Below are positions 34,627 to 45,724 of a stretch of DNA of 64,000 nt, piece by piece; position 1 is the stretch's first letter; each line of letters begins with the position of its first letter. The position numbers were made by a program, and so were the translations under genes. This DNA is from Peribacillus kribbensis DSM 17871 (GTDB lineage: Bacteria; Bacillota; Bacilli; Bacillales; DSM-1321). Location of the stretch: assembly GCF_000430765.1 (NCBI RefSeq), contig NZ_KE387245.1, forward strand, positions 62,001-126,000, in the 5' to 3' direction. The notes beneath the pieces are model-generated. The model was not told where the DNA came from. It did not search any database and worked only from the letters and a program-made list of their open reading frames with translations.

Positions 34627-36129
34627 TTAACTATACACACGCACTTTCTTTTCATTGAGACCCAGTGATTGAGTGGTTGACTCGAAAATTTCTTTGAAAA
34701 GTGCTGGATTTTCAGACAATGATTTTCCATACGATGGAATCATTTCTTTTATTTTTGGTTCCCATTCTTTCATATTTTGCGGGAAGCATTTTTGTAATAC
34801 ATCAAGCATAACCTGAACCGCAGTTGAAGCACCAGGAGAAGCTCCAAGCAGCGCAGCAATCGAGCCGTCGGAAGCACTGACCACTTCTGTTCCAAATTGA
34901 AGTGTTCCTTTGCCCGCCTCTGTGTCTTTGATCACCTGAACACGCTGGCCGGCTACGACTACATCCCAGTCCTCCGTTTTAGCGTTAGGAATAAATTCCC
35001 TAAGCTCTTCCATACGCTTTTCATTGGATAATAGAACCTGCTGGATCAGATACTTGGTTAATGCCATCTCTTTTACGCCGGCAGCAAGCATCGTAAGAAC
35101 ATTATTTGGTTTGACGGAACCGATCAGATCAAGATTGGAACCGGTCTTCAGGAACTTAGGCGAGAAGCCTGCGAACGGTCCAAACAGCAATGTCTTTTTA
35201 TTATCTATATATCTGGTATCAAGATGCGGCACAGACATTGGCGGAGCACCGAGCTTTGCTTTGCCGTATACTTTTGCATGATGCTGCTCAGCCACTTCCG
35301 GATTATGACAGACCATAAAGAGGCCGCTGACGGGGAATCCTCCTATATGCCTTGACTCAGGAATGCCTGTTTTTTGCAGCAATGGAAGACTTCCGCCCCC
35401 TGCCCCAATAAACACAAATTTTGCAGTATGTCTTTCTGTAGTGCCGTTTGCAAGGTTTTTCACTTTGACTTCCCATAAACCATCACTGGTTCGCTTTATA
35501 TCTTCGATGCTGTGTCTGTAGTTAATTTCCACGTTTTCCTTCGTTAAGTGGTCAAACAGCAGGCGTGTTAAAGCGCCAAAATTGACATCGGTTCCAGTAT
35601 CAATCTTTGTGGCTGCAATCGGGTCATTAGATGACCGGCCCTCCATAACCAGCGGAATCCATTCCTTGAGCTTTTCAGGGTCCTCAGAGTATTCCATTCC
35701 CTGGAATAAAGGATTATCTGACAGCGCTTTAAATCGTTTTTTCAAAAATGATACATTGTCTTCCCCGAGTACTAAACTCATATGAGGAATGGGCATGATA
35801 AATTTCTCTGGATTTTGGATCAAATTAGCATTTACGAGAAAAGACCAAAACTGACGGGAAAGCTGAAATTGTTCGTTGATACTGATGGCTTTTGAGATAT
35901 CTATAGATCCATCCGCCTTTTCGGACGTATAGTTAAGCTCGCATAGTGCAGAATGGCCGGTCCCTGCATTATTCCATTCATTCGAGCTCTCTTCTCCAGC
36001 CTTTGAAAGTTTTTCGAACACTTTGATTTCCCATTGAGGTGCTAATTGTTTAAGCAACGCTCCCAGAGTAGCGCTCATCACTCCGGCACCTATTAAGATA
36101 ACGTCTGTTTTCTTCTGTATGCTGCTCAT
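34627..36129 (-). CDS. mqo: Malate:quinone oxidoreductase
   Basis: Membrane-associated FAD enzyme oxidising malate to oxaloacetate and passing electrons to quinone, a TCA-cycle step. 500 aa from ATG 36129 (AAGGAAGGA upstream). N-terminal dinucleotide motif [17 protein letters not shown] near residue 10; conserved [20 protein letters not shown] near 50; [16 protein letters not shown] near 240; C-terminal [14 protein letters not shown] near 445. Single gene with a strong terminator. Confidence 0.96.
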   Translation of the reverse strand: MSSIQKKTDVILIGAGVMSATLGALLKQLAPQWEIKVFEKLSKAGEESSNEWNNAGTGHSALCELNYTSEKADGSIDISKAISINEQFQLSRQFWSFLVNANLIQNPEKFIMPIPHMSLVLGEDNVSFLKKRFKALSDNPLFQGMEYSEDPEKLKEWIPLVMEGRSSNDPIAATKIDTGTDVNFGALTRLLFDHLTKENVEINYRHSIEDIKRTSDGLWEVKVKNLANGTTERHTAKFVFIGAGGGSLPLLQKTGIPESRHIGGFPVSGLFMVCHNPEVAEQHHAKVYGKAKLGAPPMSVPHLDTRYIDNKKTLLFGPFAGFSPKFLKTGSNLDLIGSVKPNNVLTMLAAGVKEMALTKYLIQQVLLSNEKRMEELREFIPNAKTEDWDVVVAGQRVQVIKDTEAGKGTLQFGTEVVSASDGSIAALLGASPGASTAVQVMLDVLQKCFPQNMKEWEPKIKEMIPSYGKSLSENPALFKEIFESTTQSLGLNEKKVRVYS

Positions 36130-36159
36130 TATATCCTTCCTTATCGCCTGTATTTGCAA

Positions 36160-36841
36160 AAAGCAGGCGCTCCTGCTAAGGTCCTACAAAAAGCAAGGCA
36201 CCGCCTATGAACACACCTTTGTGGATTTTATAACCATTTCATATACTATTATAATGATTTCTGTTTGAAATATCTATTATTTACTGATAATTATAAACTA
36301 TTTATCTAGCAAAAACATTTAGCTAATTACATACTTACCTCTTAGGATCAGCTGACTCTGTAGATTATGAGCTTGGCTATATGTTTTTTCTGTATAATTT
36401 ATTTTAGACCTAATTCTCATCAAATTGCAAACGCTTTATAGACGTTAAGCATAAATTTTCTGGTTTATGGCCGCAGCATTACGGTACCCTTTATTCCATA
36501 ATCATATTTCAAAAGAATATTTTTAAAAGTTCGCTCAGTTTCTGATCGACCTAATCTTCTTTAGTTAACTTGTCTGTTATTCTTTAAATACCCATTCTTT
36601 AGGTGATAAATCATTTCTAATTTATTCAAAAAATCCAACGAGGTTCATGTAGAAGGACAAACCAGGCTGTTTTCCTGGGCAGAATCAGTATGGAGAGAGC
36701 TACTTTGCATTTTTTGCTATGTTTAGAATCTTATTCCGTTTTCCTCCAAAAAACTAAAGGTTAATGAAACAGTCCATTAAATGCCTGCAGCAGTTATCAA
36801 GCTCAACAAAAGTGGTTTTTTTTTCTTACCCTACGCTTTAC
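36160..36841. other. 680-bp intergenic region without a supportable gene
   Basis: No open frame has an RBS or protein-like sequence. A near-cre (TGCAAACGCTTTAT) occurs at 36425-36438, about 290 bp upstream of mqo, with two mismatches. The region is AT-rich and may hold long-decayed coding sequence. Confidence 0.4.
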
Positions 36842-37498
36842 TCAAAAGGTTCTTTTCTCTTTTATTTTATTTTTACTCCGTACGAAAAGCAAAGTGAATA
36901 GCTCCCGTCCCAAAAGAAAGGCCAAGGACCCGATTGGGACTGCAAACAAATCCAGCCATAATCCATTCTGGTATTGTTCCGGATGCTTTATTAATGAAAA
37001 AGACATTAAAAATCCTATAAATAACGAAGGAATAAGATAGAAAGACCATGGATTTGTGAGCCACTTCTTTTTAAACTCTGCTCTTACCGCTTCAAATAAC
37101 AATTCCCATAATCCTGCCAGAGCCGCAAACATGCTGACAACTGCTGCCACAGAGCCGGTATCAAGTGAAAAATCGTTATGTGGCGTGTAATATTTCGTGG
37201 CCGAATAGGAAATAAGGCATATCAGGGCAGTTGCAAAAACCGCGCTCCATAGAAAACGGATCACTTTATAATAAGGTAACATGGTCTTTTTCAGCTCCTT
37301 ATTTAGTTTTCTTTCATTGCCAAATGACTCAATAGCGCATTCCACAGCCTCTTCCACTGTACATCCTTTAATCAGCAGTTCATTGATATGTTCATTGAGA
37401 TGGAAGGCGAGTTCTTCCCTGACTTCTGTTCTTTCCTCCTTAGTAATGGGGAGTCCCGAAACGATAGCATCGAGATATTCCTCTATTTTAGTCTTCAT
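36842..37498 (-). CDS. HAAS-domain (permease prefix) membrane protein paired with PadR
   Basis: 218 aa. The N-terminal 75 residues are the helical HAAS/DUF1700-like domain (EEYLDAIVSGLP, then REELAFHLNEHINELLIKGC) that in such pairs binds the PadR regulator. It is followed by five or six hydrophobic segments. The ATG overlaps the padR stop as ATGA, so the two are translationally coupled. In this kind of gene pair the membrane protein is thought to modulate or be regulated by its PadR partner; the signal is unknown. Confidence 0.75.
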   Translation of the reverse strand: MKTKIEEYLDAIVSGLPITKEERTEVREELAFHLNEHINELLIKGCTVEEAVECAIESFGNERKLNKELKKTMLPYYKVIRFLWSAVFATALICLISYSATKYYTPHNDFSLDTGSVAAVVSMFAALAGLWELLFEAVRAEFKKKWLTNPWSFYLIPSLFIGFLMSFSLIKHPEQYQNGLWLDLFAVPIGSLAFLLGRELFTLLFVRSKNKIKEKRTF

Positions 37499-37821
37499 GA
37501 TAAACCCTCCGCAGCCCTGCCGATCAATTGTCCGATTTCTTTCCAGCTTTTCAATTTTTCCTCGAGTGTCTTCCTCCCCGTATCTGTAATGGAATAATAT
37601 TTCCTCCTATTTCCATCAGTTTCCTGACTCCAGTAAGCCGAAACGCTCCCTTTTGATTCCAGCCTCTTGAGCGCTGGATAAAGAGTCCCTTCATTCATAT
37701 GGTAGGTTTCGTTGCTTAATTGACGAAGCTTTTTAGTCATTTCATAGCCATAACAATCCTTTACCCTCAGCAGGGAAAGCAGCAAGATATCAATACTTCC
37801 CTTCATTAACTCCCGATCCAT
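37495..37821 (-). CDS. PadR-family transcriptional regulator
   Basis: 108 aa when begun at the Met that gives MDRELMKGSIDILLLSLL, the family's usual N-terminus. The winged helix is DCYGYEMTKKLRQLSN then TLYPALKRLESKG, with wing RRKYYSITDTGRKTLEEKL. A longer frame up to 37878 would run through the promoter repeats. The SD sequence is weak at any start. Likely autorepressor through the repeats at 37853-37880. Confidence 0.8.
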   Translation of the reverse strand: MDRELMKGSIDILLLSLLRVKDCYGYEMTKKLRQLSNETYHMNEGTLYPALKRLESKGSVSAYWSQETDGNRRKYYSITDTGRKTLEEKLKSWKEIGQLIGRAAEGLS

Positions 37822-37852
37822 TCCATAACTTACAATATTTTCTAGTTGCATT

Positions 37853-37880
37853 GTATAACAATGTATATCGTATAACAATG
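37853..37880. promoter_or_regulatory. PadR operator candidate
   Basis: GTATAACAATG occurs twice (37853 and 37870), 17 bp apart. On the minus strand the repeats overlap the likely promoter (TTGTTA and TATACA). Confidence 0.5.
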
Positions 37881-37918
37881 ATATTTTTCATTTTCTTACT
37901 TACACGGTAAAAAAACAC

Positions 37919-37952
37919 ATAAAAAAAACCCTTAGCTGTGTCTGCTAAAGGG
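37919..37952 (-). terminator. Terminator after the DUF4395 gene
   Basis: ACCCTTAGC-N7-GCTAAAGGGT with an eight-T run on the minus strand. Confidence 0.85.
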
Positions 37953-37966
37953 TCTGCTTATTGTCA

Positions 37967-38377
37967 TTATTTTGTTATTCCTCTTTTATACTTCCACATC
38001 ATATAACGATATCTAATGAAGCATCCGATGCAAAATCCCATTAAAGCTACCCCGGCAGCGATGAGAACCATGATTGAAAAGGCGTAGGCTAAAATAGTAA
38101 AGCCCAGACCGAAGGAAATCAGCGATAAGCCTAGGCAGACAGTCGCGATCCATTGATTAAACAGCTGCTGCTCCCTGTCTTCCATTATATATTCGGACAC
38201 TGGTTTTTTTAGGAATCGTTTTCCTGTTAAGATTACGGGATTCTTTTTTGTAAACAATGTGTATAAACCGATGGCAAACGGAAGTATGAGTATGAGTTTA
38301 TAAGAAAGCAGTGCGGCTAGAACACTTACGACAATAAATGATTGATTAAGCTGGACCAATGGTTTTGGGATGCCCAT
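37967..38377 (-). CDS. DUF4395 family membrane protein
   Basis: 136 aa. Begins GIPKPLVQLNQSFIVV, the conserved N-terminal P-x-P-x-V-x-x-N-Q motif of DUF4395, and has four hydrophobic segments in two pairs (15-50 and 78-115) with a basic C-terminus (YRYMMWKYKRGITK). RBS AGGAGGG. DUF4395 genes often accompany thiol-redox genes in other bacteria, but none is adjacent here. Function unknown. Confidence 0.7.
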   Translation of the reverse strand: MGIPKPLVQLNQSFIVVSVLAALLSYKLILILPFAIGLYTLFTKKNPVILTGKRFLKKPVSEYIMEDREQQLFNQWIATVCLGLSLISFGLGFTILAYAFSIMVLIAAGVALMGFCIGCFIRYRYMMWKYKRGITK

Positions 38378-38538
38378 TTAATACCCTCCTGATGAAATCT
38401 ATATTAGTTTCCTATTTATCATAGCGATTTACTATGATTTATGTAATGAAGATACCACATTCTTATCCAGCTGTATACTTTTTTATACGATTGATCACTC
38501 ACTTCTCCTTATGGCATGGAAAATAGTGGAGTGGAAAA

Positions 38539-38737
38539 TTGATTGGTGCTGGAGGATTCCAATTGTATGATGGTACAATTCAGCACAAAATCTTGCGGAT
38601 TCATCAGATCCGTTATACCGGCCATCTCATTATGTACGATCTAATGGAATATATCCGCTGCCTTCATCATCATCCTGGGCGTTTTTCTTCTTATTTTTAC
38701 CCGGAATCAGGCCCGGCATTGAAGAAGGAAAGGTGTC
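38539..38737 (+). pseudogene. DUF2243 membrane protein, C-terminal remnant
   Basis: The frame opens IGAGGFQLYDGTIQHKILRI and HQIRY, which matches the most conserved part of DUF2243 proteins (GxxFxLYDGxxQHKxLxxHQIRY). It then loses homology after a frameshift near 38610. The first half, including all upstream membrane segments, is missing, and no start codon with an RBS is present. Its partner ctaG follows directly, the order commonly seen in intact pairs. Confidence 0.7.
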
Positions 38738-39231
38738 ATGAACCATACTATGCACATAATACCGCCGTCAGTTCCACTTATTCGGTGGTACCTCAGCTAT
38801 TCTTGATCCTGCCCTTTATTTTAGTACTATTAATATATATTCATGCAGTATGCATTTCAAACCGTCATCAGAAAAAATGGCCTTTCTATCGCAGTCTCTT
38901 ATGGTTTTTGGGGGTTTTTCTTGCCATGACTGCAGTTGCTGGCCCATTAGGCAGTCGTGCTCATATGGACTTTTCCTTCCACATGATCAGCCGTCTATTA
39001 CTTGGAATGCTCGCTCCTTTGCTTATGGCTGCAGCTGCACCCATCGCTCTTTTGCTGTGTACATTAAATACAGCCTTGGCCAGACGTCTTTCGCTGATTC
39101 TTAGGAGCTGGCCATTAAGAATCATTACACATCCTATTGTCACCTCCCTGCTGAATGTTGGAGGACTTTGGGTATTGTACAAAACCAGGCTTTATAGTCT
39201 CACAAATGAGAGTATGCTGATCCATATCTTC
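38738..39231 (+). pseudogene. ctaG: CtaG/Caa3-type oxidase assembly factor, frameshifted and truncated
   Basis: An ATG at 38738 with GGAAAGG upstream gives MNHTMH, but the frame shifts within about 15 codons. The next frame carries PQLFLILPFILVLLIYIHAV and AVAGPLGSRAHMDFSFHMIS, then RLLLGMLAPLLMAAAAPIAL and NESMLIHIFEW, as in the cytochrome-oxidase assembly family. The C-terminal helices are gone: after residue EW the frame continues into the terminator at 39273-39305 and stops inside it. Non-functional remnant. Confidence 0.75.
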
Positions 39232-39272
39232 GAATGGGACTTGTTCCTGAGCAATAAATGCCCGCAACATAT

Positions 39273-39305
39273 AAAACCCACAAAATATACCTTTTGTGGG
39301 TTTTT
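39273..39305. terminator. Bidirectional terminator between ctaG remnant and glpD
   Basis: AAAACCCACAAAA-tatac-CTTTTGTGGGTTTTT, T runs on both strands. Confidence 0.88.
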
Positions 39306-39324
39306 CCTATGATATATCTTACAT

Positions 39325-40998
39325 TCATCCTAATACCACCCGATCCTTCTGCAGGTCAACAGGTATTACAGCATCTTTTAATTCTTTTTCAAGTTCTTCC
39401 TGATAGGCTGCAGCATCCTTCGTGCTCCATCCAAGCCTTGCCGCCATGAATTCCTGTACTTCTCTTTTCCATCTGCGCACCCAGTCGATATTAAAATATA
39501 GGGCACCTGTCCGCCGGATAAAGAAATCCACCGGCTTTGCTGTCATTTCATGTTCAATGGCATAAAGGAGACGGGCGTATACCATTCGATTAAGCTTGAG
39601 TCCTGCTTCTTGATCAAATTGTTTTCCGTATTGGAAAAGCAAATCGATATTAGAGCCGTATGTTTTGGCAAGAATTCTTCCTTCTTCTTCTGTGAAGCCA
39701 TAAGAGACCGCTTCGTTCTCTTTTCGGGAAACAAAGGCTGGGAATTCCTTTGAGCCTCCCACATTCCCACCTGATATTTTATACGTTTTAGTATTGGACA
39801 TCTTGAAGACCTTTCCATCCGGATCCAGCCGCTTAGAAATCAAGTTAACGACCGATTCAGCCATTTTCCTGTATCCTGTAAGCTTTCCGCCGGCAATAGT
39901 GATCAAACCGCTGTCTGCTTCCCATATCTCATCCTTCCTAGAAATTTCAGATGGATCTTTTCCTTCTTCATAAATTAAGGGCCGTACACCTGCCCAGCTC
40001 GATTCCACATCTGTTTCCTGGATCCTGACCTGTGGAAACATATAATGGATGGCGTTTATAATATAGGCACAGTCTTCTGCGAGCACTTTTGGGTGTGCGG
40101 TCTCTTGATTATAGAAGGTGTCTGTTGTTCCTACATAGGTCTTTCCATCTCTCGGAATGGCAAATACCATACGTCCATCCGGTGTATCAAAGTAGACTGC
40201 CTGCCGAAGCGGGAAAACGGATTGGTCCAATACAATGTGTACTCCCTTTGTCAGCCTTAGGCGCTTGTTGTTTTTGGAATAATCCTTATCACGGATCTGA
40301 TCGACCCATGGACCTCCTGCATTGACTACTTTTTTGGCTGAGATCTCAAACACATGCTTAGACAGCATATCTTTGGCTTTGATTCCTTTAATGATTTTAT
40401 CTTGGTAAATAAAATCCTCTGCTTTTACATAGTTCACGATATGTGCCCCATTTTCAAAAGCTGCCTTCATCACTTCAATCGTTAAGCGGGCATCATCTGT
40501 GCGGTATTCCACATAATATCCTCCGCCACGGAGGCCATCCTTTTTCACAAGAGGTTCTTTTCTCAATGTTTCTTCAGCTGATAGCATGGAACGCCGTTCA
40601 GATCTTTTTACGCCTGCCAAAAAGTCATAAACCTTCAAGCCGATGGAAGTGCTCAGAGGACCAAATGTACCGCCTTTATGCATAGGCAGCAGCATCCACT
40701 CAGGCGTGGTTACATGAGGACCGTTTTCATAGACGATGGCACGCTCCTTCCCTACTTCGGCCACCATTCCTACCTGAAACTGCTTTAAATAACGTAGTCC
40801 GCCGTGAACCAGCTTGGTGGAGCGGCTGGAGGTTCCTGCCGCAAAATCCTGCATTTCGACTAAAGCCACTTTCATGCCTCTTAATGATGCATCAAGGGCA
40901 ATACCTGCTCCCGTGATTCCTCCGCCGATCACCAAAAGATCATAAGTATCCTTCGACATCGTTTCCATCAGGTTTTTTCTTGATAAGGTTGAGAACAT
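39325..40998 (-). CDS. glpD: Glycerol-3-phosphate dehydrogenase (FAD, aerobic)
   Basis: Oxidises glycerol-3-phosphate to dihydroxyacetone phosphate and feeds electrons to quinone. 557 aa from ATG 40998 (GGGAGG upstream; a TTG five codons earlier overlaps that RBS). FAD motif [20 protein letters not shown] near residue 20; [20 protein letters not shown] near 60; C-terminal DAO_C domain from about 405. It follows a GlpP-type terminator leader with its own promoter. Confidence 0.97.
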   Translation of the reverse strand: MFSTLSRKNLMETMSKDTYDLLVIGGGITGAGIALDASLRGMKVALVEMQDFAAGTSSRSTKLVHGGLRYLKQFQVGMVAEVGKERAIVYENGPHVTTPEWMLLPMHKGGTFGPLSTSIGLKVYDFLAGVKRSERRSMLSAEETLRKEPLVKKDGLRGGGYYVEYRTDDARLTIEVMKAAFENGAHIVNYVKAEDFIYQDKIIKGIKAKDMLSKHVFEISAKKVVNAGGPWVDQIRDKDYSKNNKRLRLTKGVHIVLDQSVFPLRQAVYFDTPDGRMVFAIPRDGKTYVGTTDTFYNQETAHPKVLAEDCAYIINAIHYMFPQVRIQETDVESSWAGVRPLIYEEGKDPSEISRKDEIWEADSGLITIAGGKLTGYRKMAESVVNLISKRLDPDGKVFKMSNTKTYKISGGNVGGSKEFPAFVSRKENEAVSYGFTEEEGRILAKTYGSNIDLLFQYGKQFDQEAGLKLNRMVYARLLYAIEHEMTAKPVDFFIRRTGALYFNIDWVRRWKREVQEFMAARLGWSTKDAAAYQEELEKELKDAVIPVDLQKDRVVLG

Positions 40999-41045
40999 GT
41001 AAATTCCTCCCAAAGCTTTTATTAGTTTAAATACCCAAAAATATG

Positions 41046-41104
41046 AAAAAAAAAGAGACCAAAACTAGGTTATAGCGAAATCTATAACTAAGCCTTGGTC
41101 TCTC
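41046..41104 (-). promoter_or_regulatory. glpD leader: GlpP-dependent terminator/antiterminator
   Basis: On the minus strand AGAGACCAA...TTGGTCTCT forms a stem whose loop holds an inner TAGTTATAG/CTATAACCTA hairpin, followed by nine T. In B. subtilis GlpP with glycerol-3-phosphate prevents termination at this kind of leader. Lies 48 bp before glpD. Confidence 0.85.
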
Positions 41105-41136
41105 CGAATCTCGAACCGAAATATTAACTTAATTGA

Positions 41137-41164
41137 AGTATACCATATTTTTCAATCTTGTAAA
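41137..41164 (-). promoter_or_regulatory. SigA promoter of glpD
   Basis: Minus strand: -35 TTTACA (41164-41159), 16-bp spacer, -10 TATACT (41142-41137), just past the glpP stop. Confidence 0.65.
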
Positions 41165-41166
41165 GG

Positions 41167-41724
41167 TTAAGCTTGAACTTCTGAAGCATAATGCGCCCAT
41201 ATCTCTTTTTTAGAAGTAGAAATGAATTCGGCACCTGCATCCAGAATACTCTGGGCTTCCGTTACAGTACGGATTAATCCTCCAGCGATGATTTTTGTAT
41301 GGGTCCGTTCTTTGATCTCCTTGATCATCCAGGGCATCAGTCCTGGAAGGACCTCCACATAATCCGGCTTCGTCCTGTCGATGATCCTGAAGGTTTTTTC
41401 AAGCGCATGGGAATCCAATAAAAACATCCGCTGAATGGCCAGGACTCCCTTTTGCTTTGCTTTTAAAATGACGCTGGATTTTGTTGAAATAACCCCATAG
41501 GGCTTGAATTCCTGGCAAATGAATTCTGTCCCAAATTCATCATTTTTCAAGCCTTGGATTAAATCCACATGATAAATCATTTTTTTATCATGCTCTTTTG
41601 CCATTTTAGCCACATGCTTCAACTGGGCAATATGGAGATCTAAAAAAATCCCAATTTCATAAGGACTTTCCAAAAACTTCTCAAAATCTTTATATGAAGT
41701 GGATGCGGGTAATATTTTTTGCAT
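41167..41724 (-). CDS. glpP: Glycerol uptake operon antiterminator
   Basis: 185 aa. RNA-binding antiterminator that, with glycerol-3-phosphate, lets transcription pass leader terminators. TIM-barrel-like fold with conserved GIFLDLHIAQLKH, HVDLIQGL, GVISTKSSVILKAKQKG and C-terminal TKIIAGGLIRT. It lies between glpK and glpD, and both glpF and glpD have matching leader hairpins. RBS AGGCGG. Confidence 0.93.
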   Translation of the reverse strand: MQKILPASTSYKDFEKFLESPYEIGIFLDLHIAQLKHVAKMAKEHDKKMIYHVDLIQGLKNDEFGTEFICQEFKPYGVISTKSSVILKAKQKGVLAIQRMFLLDSHALEKTFRIIDRTKPDYVEVLPGLMPWMIKEIKERTHTKIIAGGLIRTVTEAQSILDAGAEFISTSKKEIWAHYASEVQA

Positions 41725-41823
41725 ACAAGCCGCCTCGCTTTCTATTAGCCTGATTAATAATTCCTATTTTACTATTTTACCTGACTCTTCGAAAGCTTTG
41801 TGAAGCGGCGGAGCGATCTCCCG

Positions 41824-43326
<1,503 letters not shown>

Positions 43327-43342
43327 CTAACCATAAATTTTT

Positions 43343-44167
43343 TTATGCGCTGATCTTTGATGCATCCATTTCTCCACTTTGTCTTTTCCCACCAAAGTAA
43401 GCAATAAGCAGGACGGCGATAAGTCCGATGGTGACTGTCCAGAATGACCCGGAAACCTTGCCTGTAAATACAGCCTTATAAAAGACAGCGCCGAAAGCTC
43501 CGCCTAAAAGCGGTCCAACAACAGGTATCCACGAATAGCCCCAATTTGAGCTTCCTTTTCCCGGGATGGGAAGAAGAAAATGTGCGATTCGCGGTCCAAG
43601 GTCACGCGCCGGATTAATGGCATATCCGGTTGTACCCCCCAGCGACATACCGATTACGACAATCAGGAGGCCGACTGCTATTGGGTTAAGTCCTTGTGTG
43701 AATTTATTTGCCCCGATAAACAAGAGCCCCAACACCAAAATGAAGGTACCGAAAATTTCACTGAACAAGTTCGAAAAAGTGTGCGGGATCGCCGGGCCCG
43801 TTGCGAATACACCAAGCTTTGCACCTGGATCGTTCGTTGCTTTCCAATGTGGAAGATAATGCAGGAAAACAAGTGCTGATCCCAGTATAGCACCAATCAT
43901 CTGGGCAAGTATGTAGCCTGGCACATCCTTCCATGGAAATGAGCCGTCGATGGCAAGTGCGAGTGTGACAGCCGGATTCAAATGGGCCCCGCTCACCGAT
44001 CCTACCGCAAATACCCCCATCGTAACCGCAAGGCCCCAGGCAATCGTTATAACGATCCAGCCAGGATTGTTCGCATAGGATTTATTCAGCGACCCGCCAG
44101 CTCCTATACCGGCTCCAAATACAATCAGAATCATCGTACCAATGACTTCCCCTAAAAATGGTGACAA
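43343..44167 (-). CDS. glpF: Glycerol uptake facilitator (aquaglyceroporin)
   Basis: Channel for passive glycerol entry. Start set at TTG 44167: AGGGAGGG lies six to seven bases upstream and the product is then 274 aa, matching B. subtilis GlpF. MIP fold with six membrane segments and both half-helix motifs, SGAHLNPAVTLA near 70 and INPARDLGPR near 190 (NPA boxes with the glycerol-type Asp/Arg). First gene of glpFKP behind a terminator leader and a cre-overlapped promoter. Confidence 0.95.
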   Translation of the reverse strand: MSPFLGEVIGTMILIVFGAGIGAGGSLNKSYANNPGWIVITIAWGLAVTMGVFAVGSVSGAHLNPAVTLALAIDGSFPWKDVPGYILAQMIGAILGSALVFLHYLPHWKATNDPGAKLGVFATGPAIPHTFSNLFSEIFGTFILVLGLLFIGANKFTQGLNPIAVGLLIVVIGMSLGGTTGYAINPARDLGPRIAHFLLPIPGKGSSNWGYSWIPVVGPLLGGAFGAVFYKAVFTGKVSGSFWTVTIGLIAVLLIAYFGGKRQSGEMDASKISA

Positions 44168-44212
44168 GAAAAACCCTCCCTTTATTATTTTTGATTTTTG
44201 GAAAAACTTTGG

Positions 44213-44275
44213 ACAAAAAATAAGGAGACTCATACAGAAATAAAACCGCCTAAAGGTTCAATCTGTGTGAATCTC
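44213..44275 (-). promoter_or_regulatory. glpF leader: GlpP-dependent terminator
   Basis: Minus strand: GGAGATTCACACAGA pairs with TCTGTATGAGTCTCC (few mismatches), followed by TTATTTTTT. Same arrangement as the glpD leader; starts 46 bp before the glpF start. Confidence 0.85.
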
Positions 44276-44310
44276 CTCATCTCCGTCACAATTCTTAACT
44301 TGTAATTATA

Positions 44311-44339
44311 GTTTAGGACATAATGAAAACGCTGTCAAT
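44311..44339 (-). promoter_or_regulatory. SigA promoter of glpFKP
   Basis: Minus strand: -35 TTGACA (44339-44334), 17-bp spacer, -10 TAAACT. Start point about 30 bp before the leader hairpin. Confidence 0.65.
44323..44337. promoter_or_regulatory. cre site (CcpA) at glpF promoter
   Basis: ATGAAAACGCTGTCA fits WTGNAANCGNWNNCW at all positions and overlaps the -35. Confidence 0.75.
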
Positions 44340-44503
44340 CAAAAGTGTGAGGATTTTTTGATATATTTTGTTACTGAGGATTTCGATGGTTTACACTTTA
44401 TTTTTAAGATCTATAGCATGCTGGATCTTTTATTCGTCAGCATACCTAACTTCATGCATCGGAGAAACCATGAGTCCATGCACATTGTTTTAATAGGTTA
44501 TCT

Positions 44504-44816
44504 TTAAATCCAATTTGAAAACCAAACCACATAATAAGCTCCAGGTATAAAAATTACCTGAGCCAGCAGTGTCCCGAAAAATTTGGAACCGACCATGGCG
44601 ACCGAATGACTTTTTAGCAGGACATAAGGGCTTTGTTTCTTCACCACACGATCTGCTAGGACGGATGCCTTGGGGTCAACAAATATCGTCAGCAGGTTCG
44701 TATCTAGTTTATAATACCTGAGGACATGATGGCCGCTGCTTTATTTTCGGGATTCAAAATAGAAGCATAAAGAGAGGCAAGCACTCCTGCCGTATAAACT
44801 CCGGTTCTTTCAAAAA
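44504..44816 (-). pseudogene. amj: Amj (YdaH)-type lipid II flippase, C-terminal fragment
   Basis: Two minus-strand frames combine to the last third of an Amj/DUF2837 protein: GVYTAGVLASLYASILNPEN and KAAAIMSSG in the first, then after a frameshift near 44720 LLTIFVDPKASVLADRVV and SKFFGTLLAQVIFIPGAYYV in the second, ending at TAA (44504-44506). Amj is an alternative flippase of the cell-wall precursor lipid II. The N-terminal two thirds are absent: the fragment begins exactly where the neighbouring membrane-protein gene stops. Non-functional. Assignment is from recalled family sequence. Confidence 0.65.
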
Positions 44817-45296
44817 TTAACGGGTTACATGTAAAAAGCTGAATCCATAGACCGAGCCAATTGCAAATATAACCGTCCATATTCCAAGACTGATAGTCAT
44901 CCAAACTACGACTCTCAGTTTGGAGGAGCCGAAGCTCAATGCCAAAATGGCTGCAATATCAGTTCCTATGATGACAGGCGCCAATAGGGCAAGTCCTGGT
45001 ATTCCGTATTTTTCCCATATCTTCCTGGACCGGGTTTCCTGCTTGAACATCTTGGAGCTTCCTTTGAGCTCCATCCTGCTTTTTCTCCAGGCAGAAATTC
45101 TCTTAAAAAATATGCCTAACAATATAATCAAAAGGAAATTCCCCAGAAAGACCACAATACTTACGGGTATAGGTGGAAGTCCCCATAAAATCCCCAACGG
45201 CACCATAAGCGAAACATCCACCCAGGGAGCCGCAGAAAAGATAAACAAAACAACGTACTGCCATGCTGAACCAGCATGCTGAGCCCAATCAAGCAT
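44817..45296 (-). CDS. Small multidrug export family membrane protein
   Basis: 159 aa from ATG 45296 (AAGGA nine bases upstream). Four hydrophobic segments with the family's conserved stretches PWVDVSLMVPLGILWGLPPI near residue 24 and GIPGLALLAPVIIGTDIAAI near 98. The name comes from homologues; direct transport evidence for the family is thin. The stop codon abuts the amj fragment, as if a deletion joined the two. Confidence 0.7.
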   Translation of the reverse strand: MLDWAQHAGSAWQYVVLFIFSAAPWVDVSLMVPLGILWGLPPIPVSIVVFLGNFLLIILLGIFFKRISAWRKSRMELKGSSKMFKQETRSRKIWEKYGIPGLALLAPVIIGTDIAAILALSFGSSKLRVVVWMTISLGIWTVIFAIGSVYGFSFLHVTR

Positions 45297-45436
45297 TCTG
45301 ACCAATCCTTTAATTCTTTTACTTCCTCTTTTTAGAATGTGATGTTTTTTCCATTACTTTCCTTAATTTCATTATTATAGATGATATATAGAAATTTATA
45401 AAGGGAATTTCTGTAAGTGGTTTCGAATAGGAAAAT

Positions 45437-45463
45437 ACGAGGACCCGGGAGCATGGTCCTCAT
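45437..45463 (-). terminator. Terminator after the DUF1272 remnant
   Basis: GAGGACC-N9-GGTCCTC on the minus strand followed by GTATTTT. Confidence 0.6.
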
Positions 45464-45472
45464 GCATTCTCC

Positions 45473-45672
45473 TTAGAATATCCTTTCCGGGCTAGATTCT
45501 ATTCTTCTCTTAGGGCGTTTTACCAGCTCCCCTCCGCAATTCGGACAGACAAGCTCCATTTCTTCGGAGCATCCTGGGCAGTATGTGCATTCATATGTAC
45601 AAATATAAGCACCCGAAGCCACATGGAGCTCTTTACTGATTTCTCGCATGCCTTTTACATTTCCAAGGCCAT
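45473..45672 (-). pseudogene. DUF1272 zinc-ribbon protein, stop codon plus frameshift
   Basis: An ATG at 45672 with GAGGAAA upstream starts MALEM, then TAA, then KACEK. One base is then missing near 45632, and the next frame continues SKELHVASGAYICTYECTYC, then CPNCGGELVKRPKRR. Intact DUF1272 proteins run MxLEMRxxCExC…AYICTYECTYC…CPNCxGELVRRP, so both the Arg codon after MALEM and the second Cys are damaged. A longer Met-started frame from 45688 exists but lacks the first CxxC. Probably inactive. Confidence 0.75.
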
Positions 45673-45724
45673 CCTTATTTCCTCTCATACTGTGATTCTT
45701 CCGTTTTTCAATGAAAATCCCAGG

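Noticed and set aside
38539-39312. Single 257-aa membrane protein
   Set aside because: It is two unrelated family fragments joined by frame accidents and ending in a terminator.
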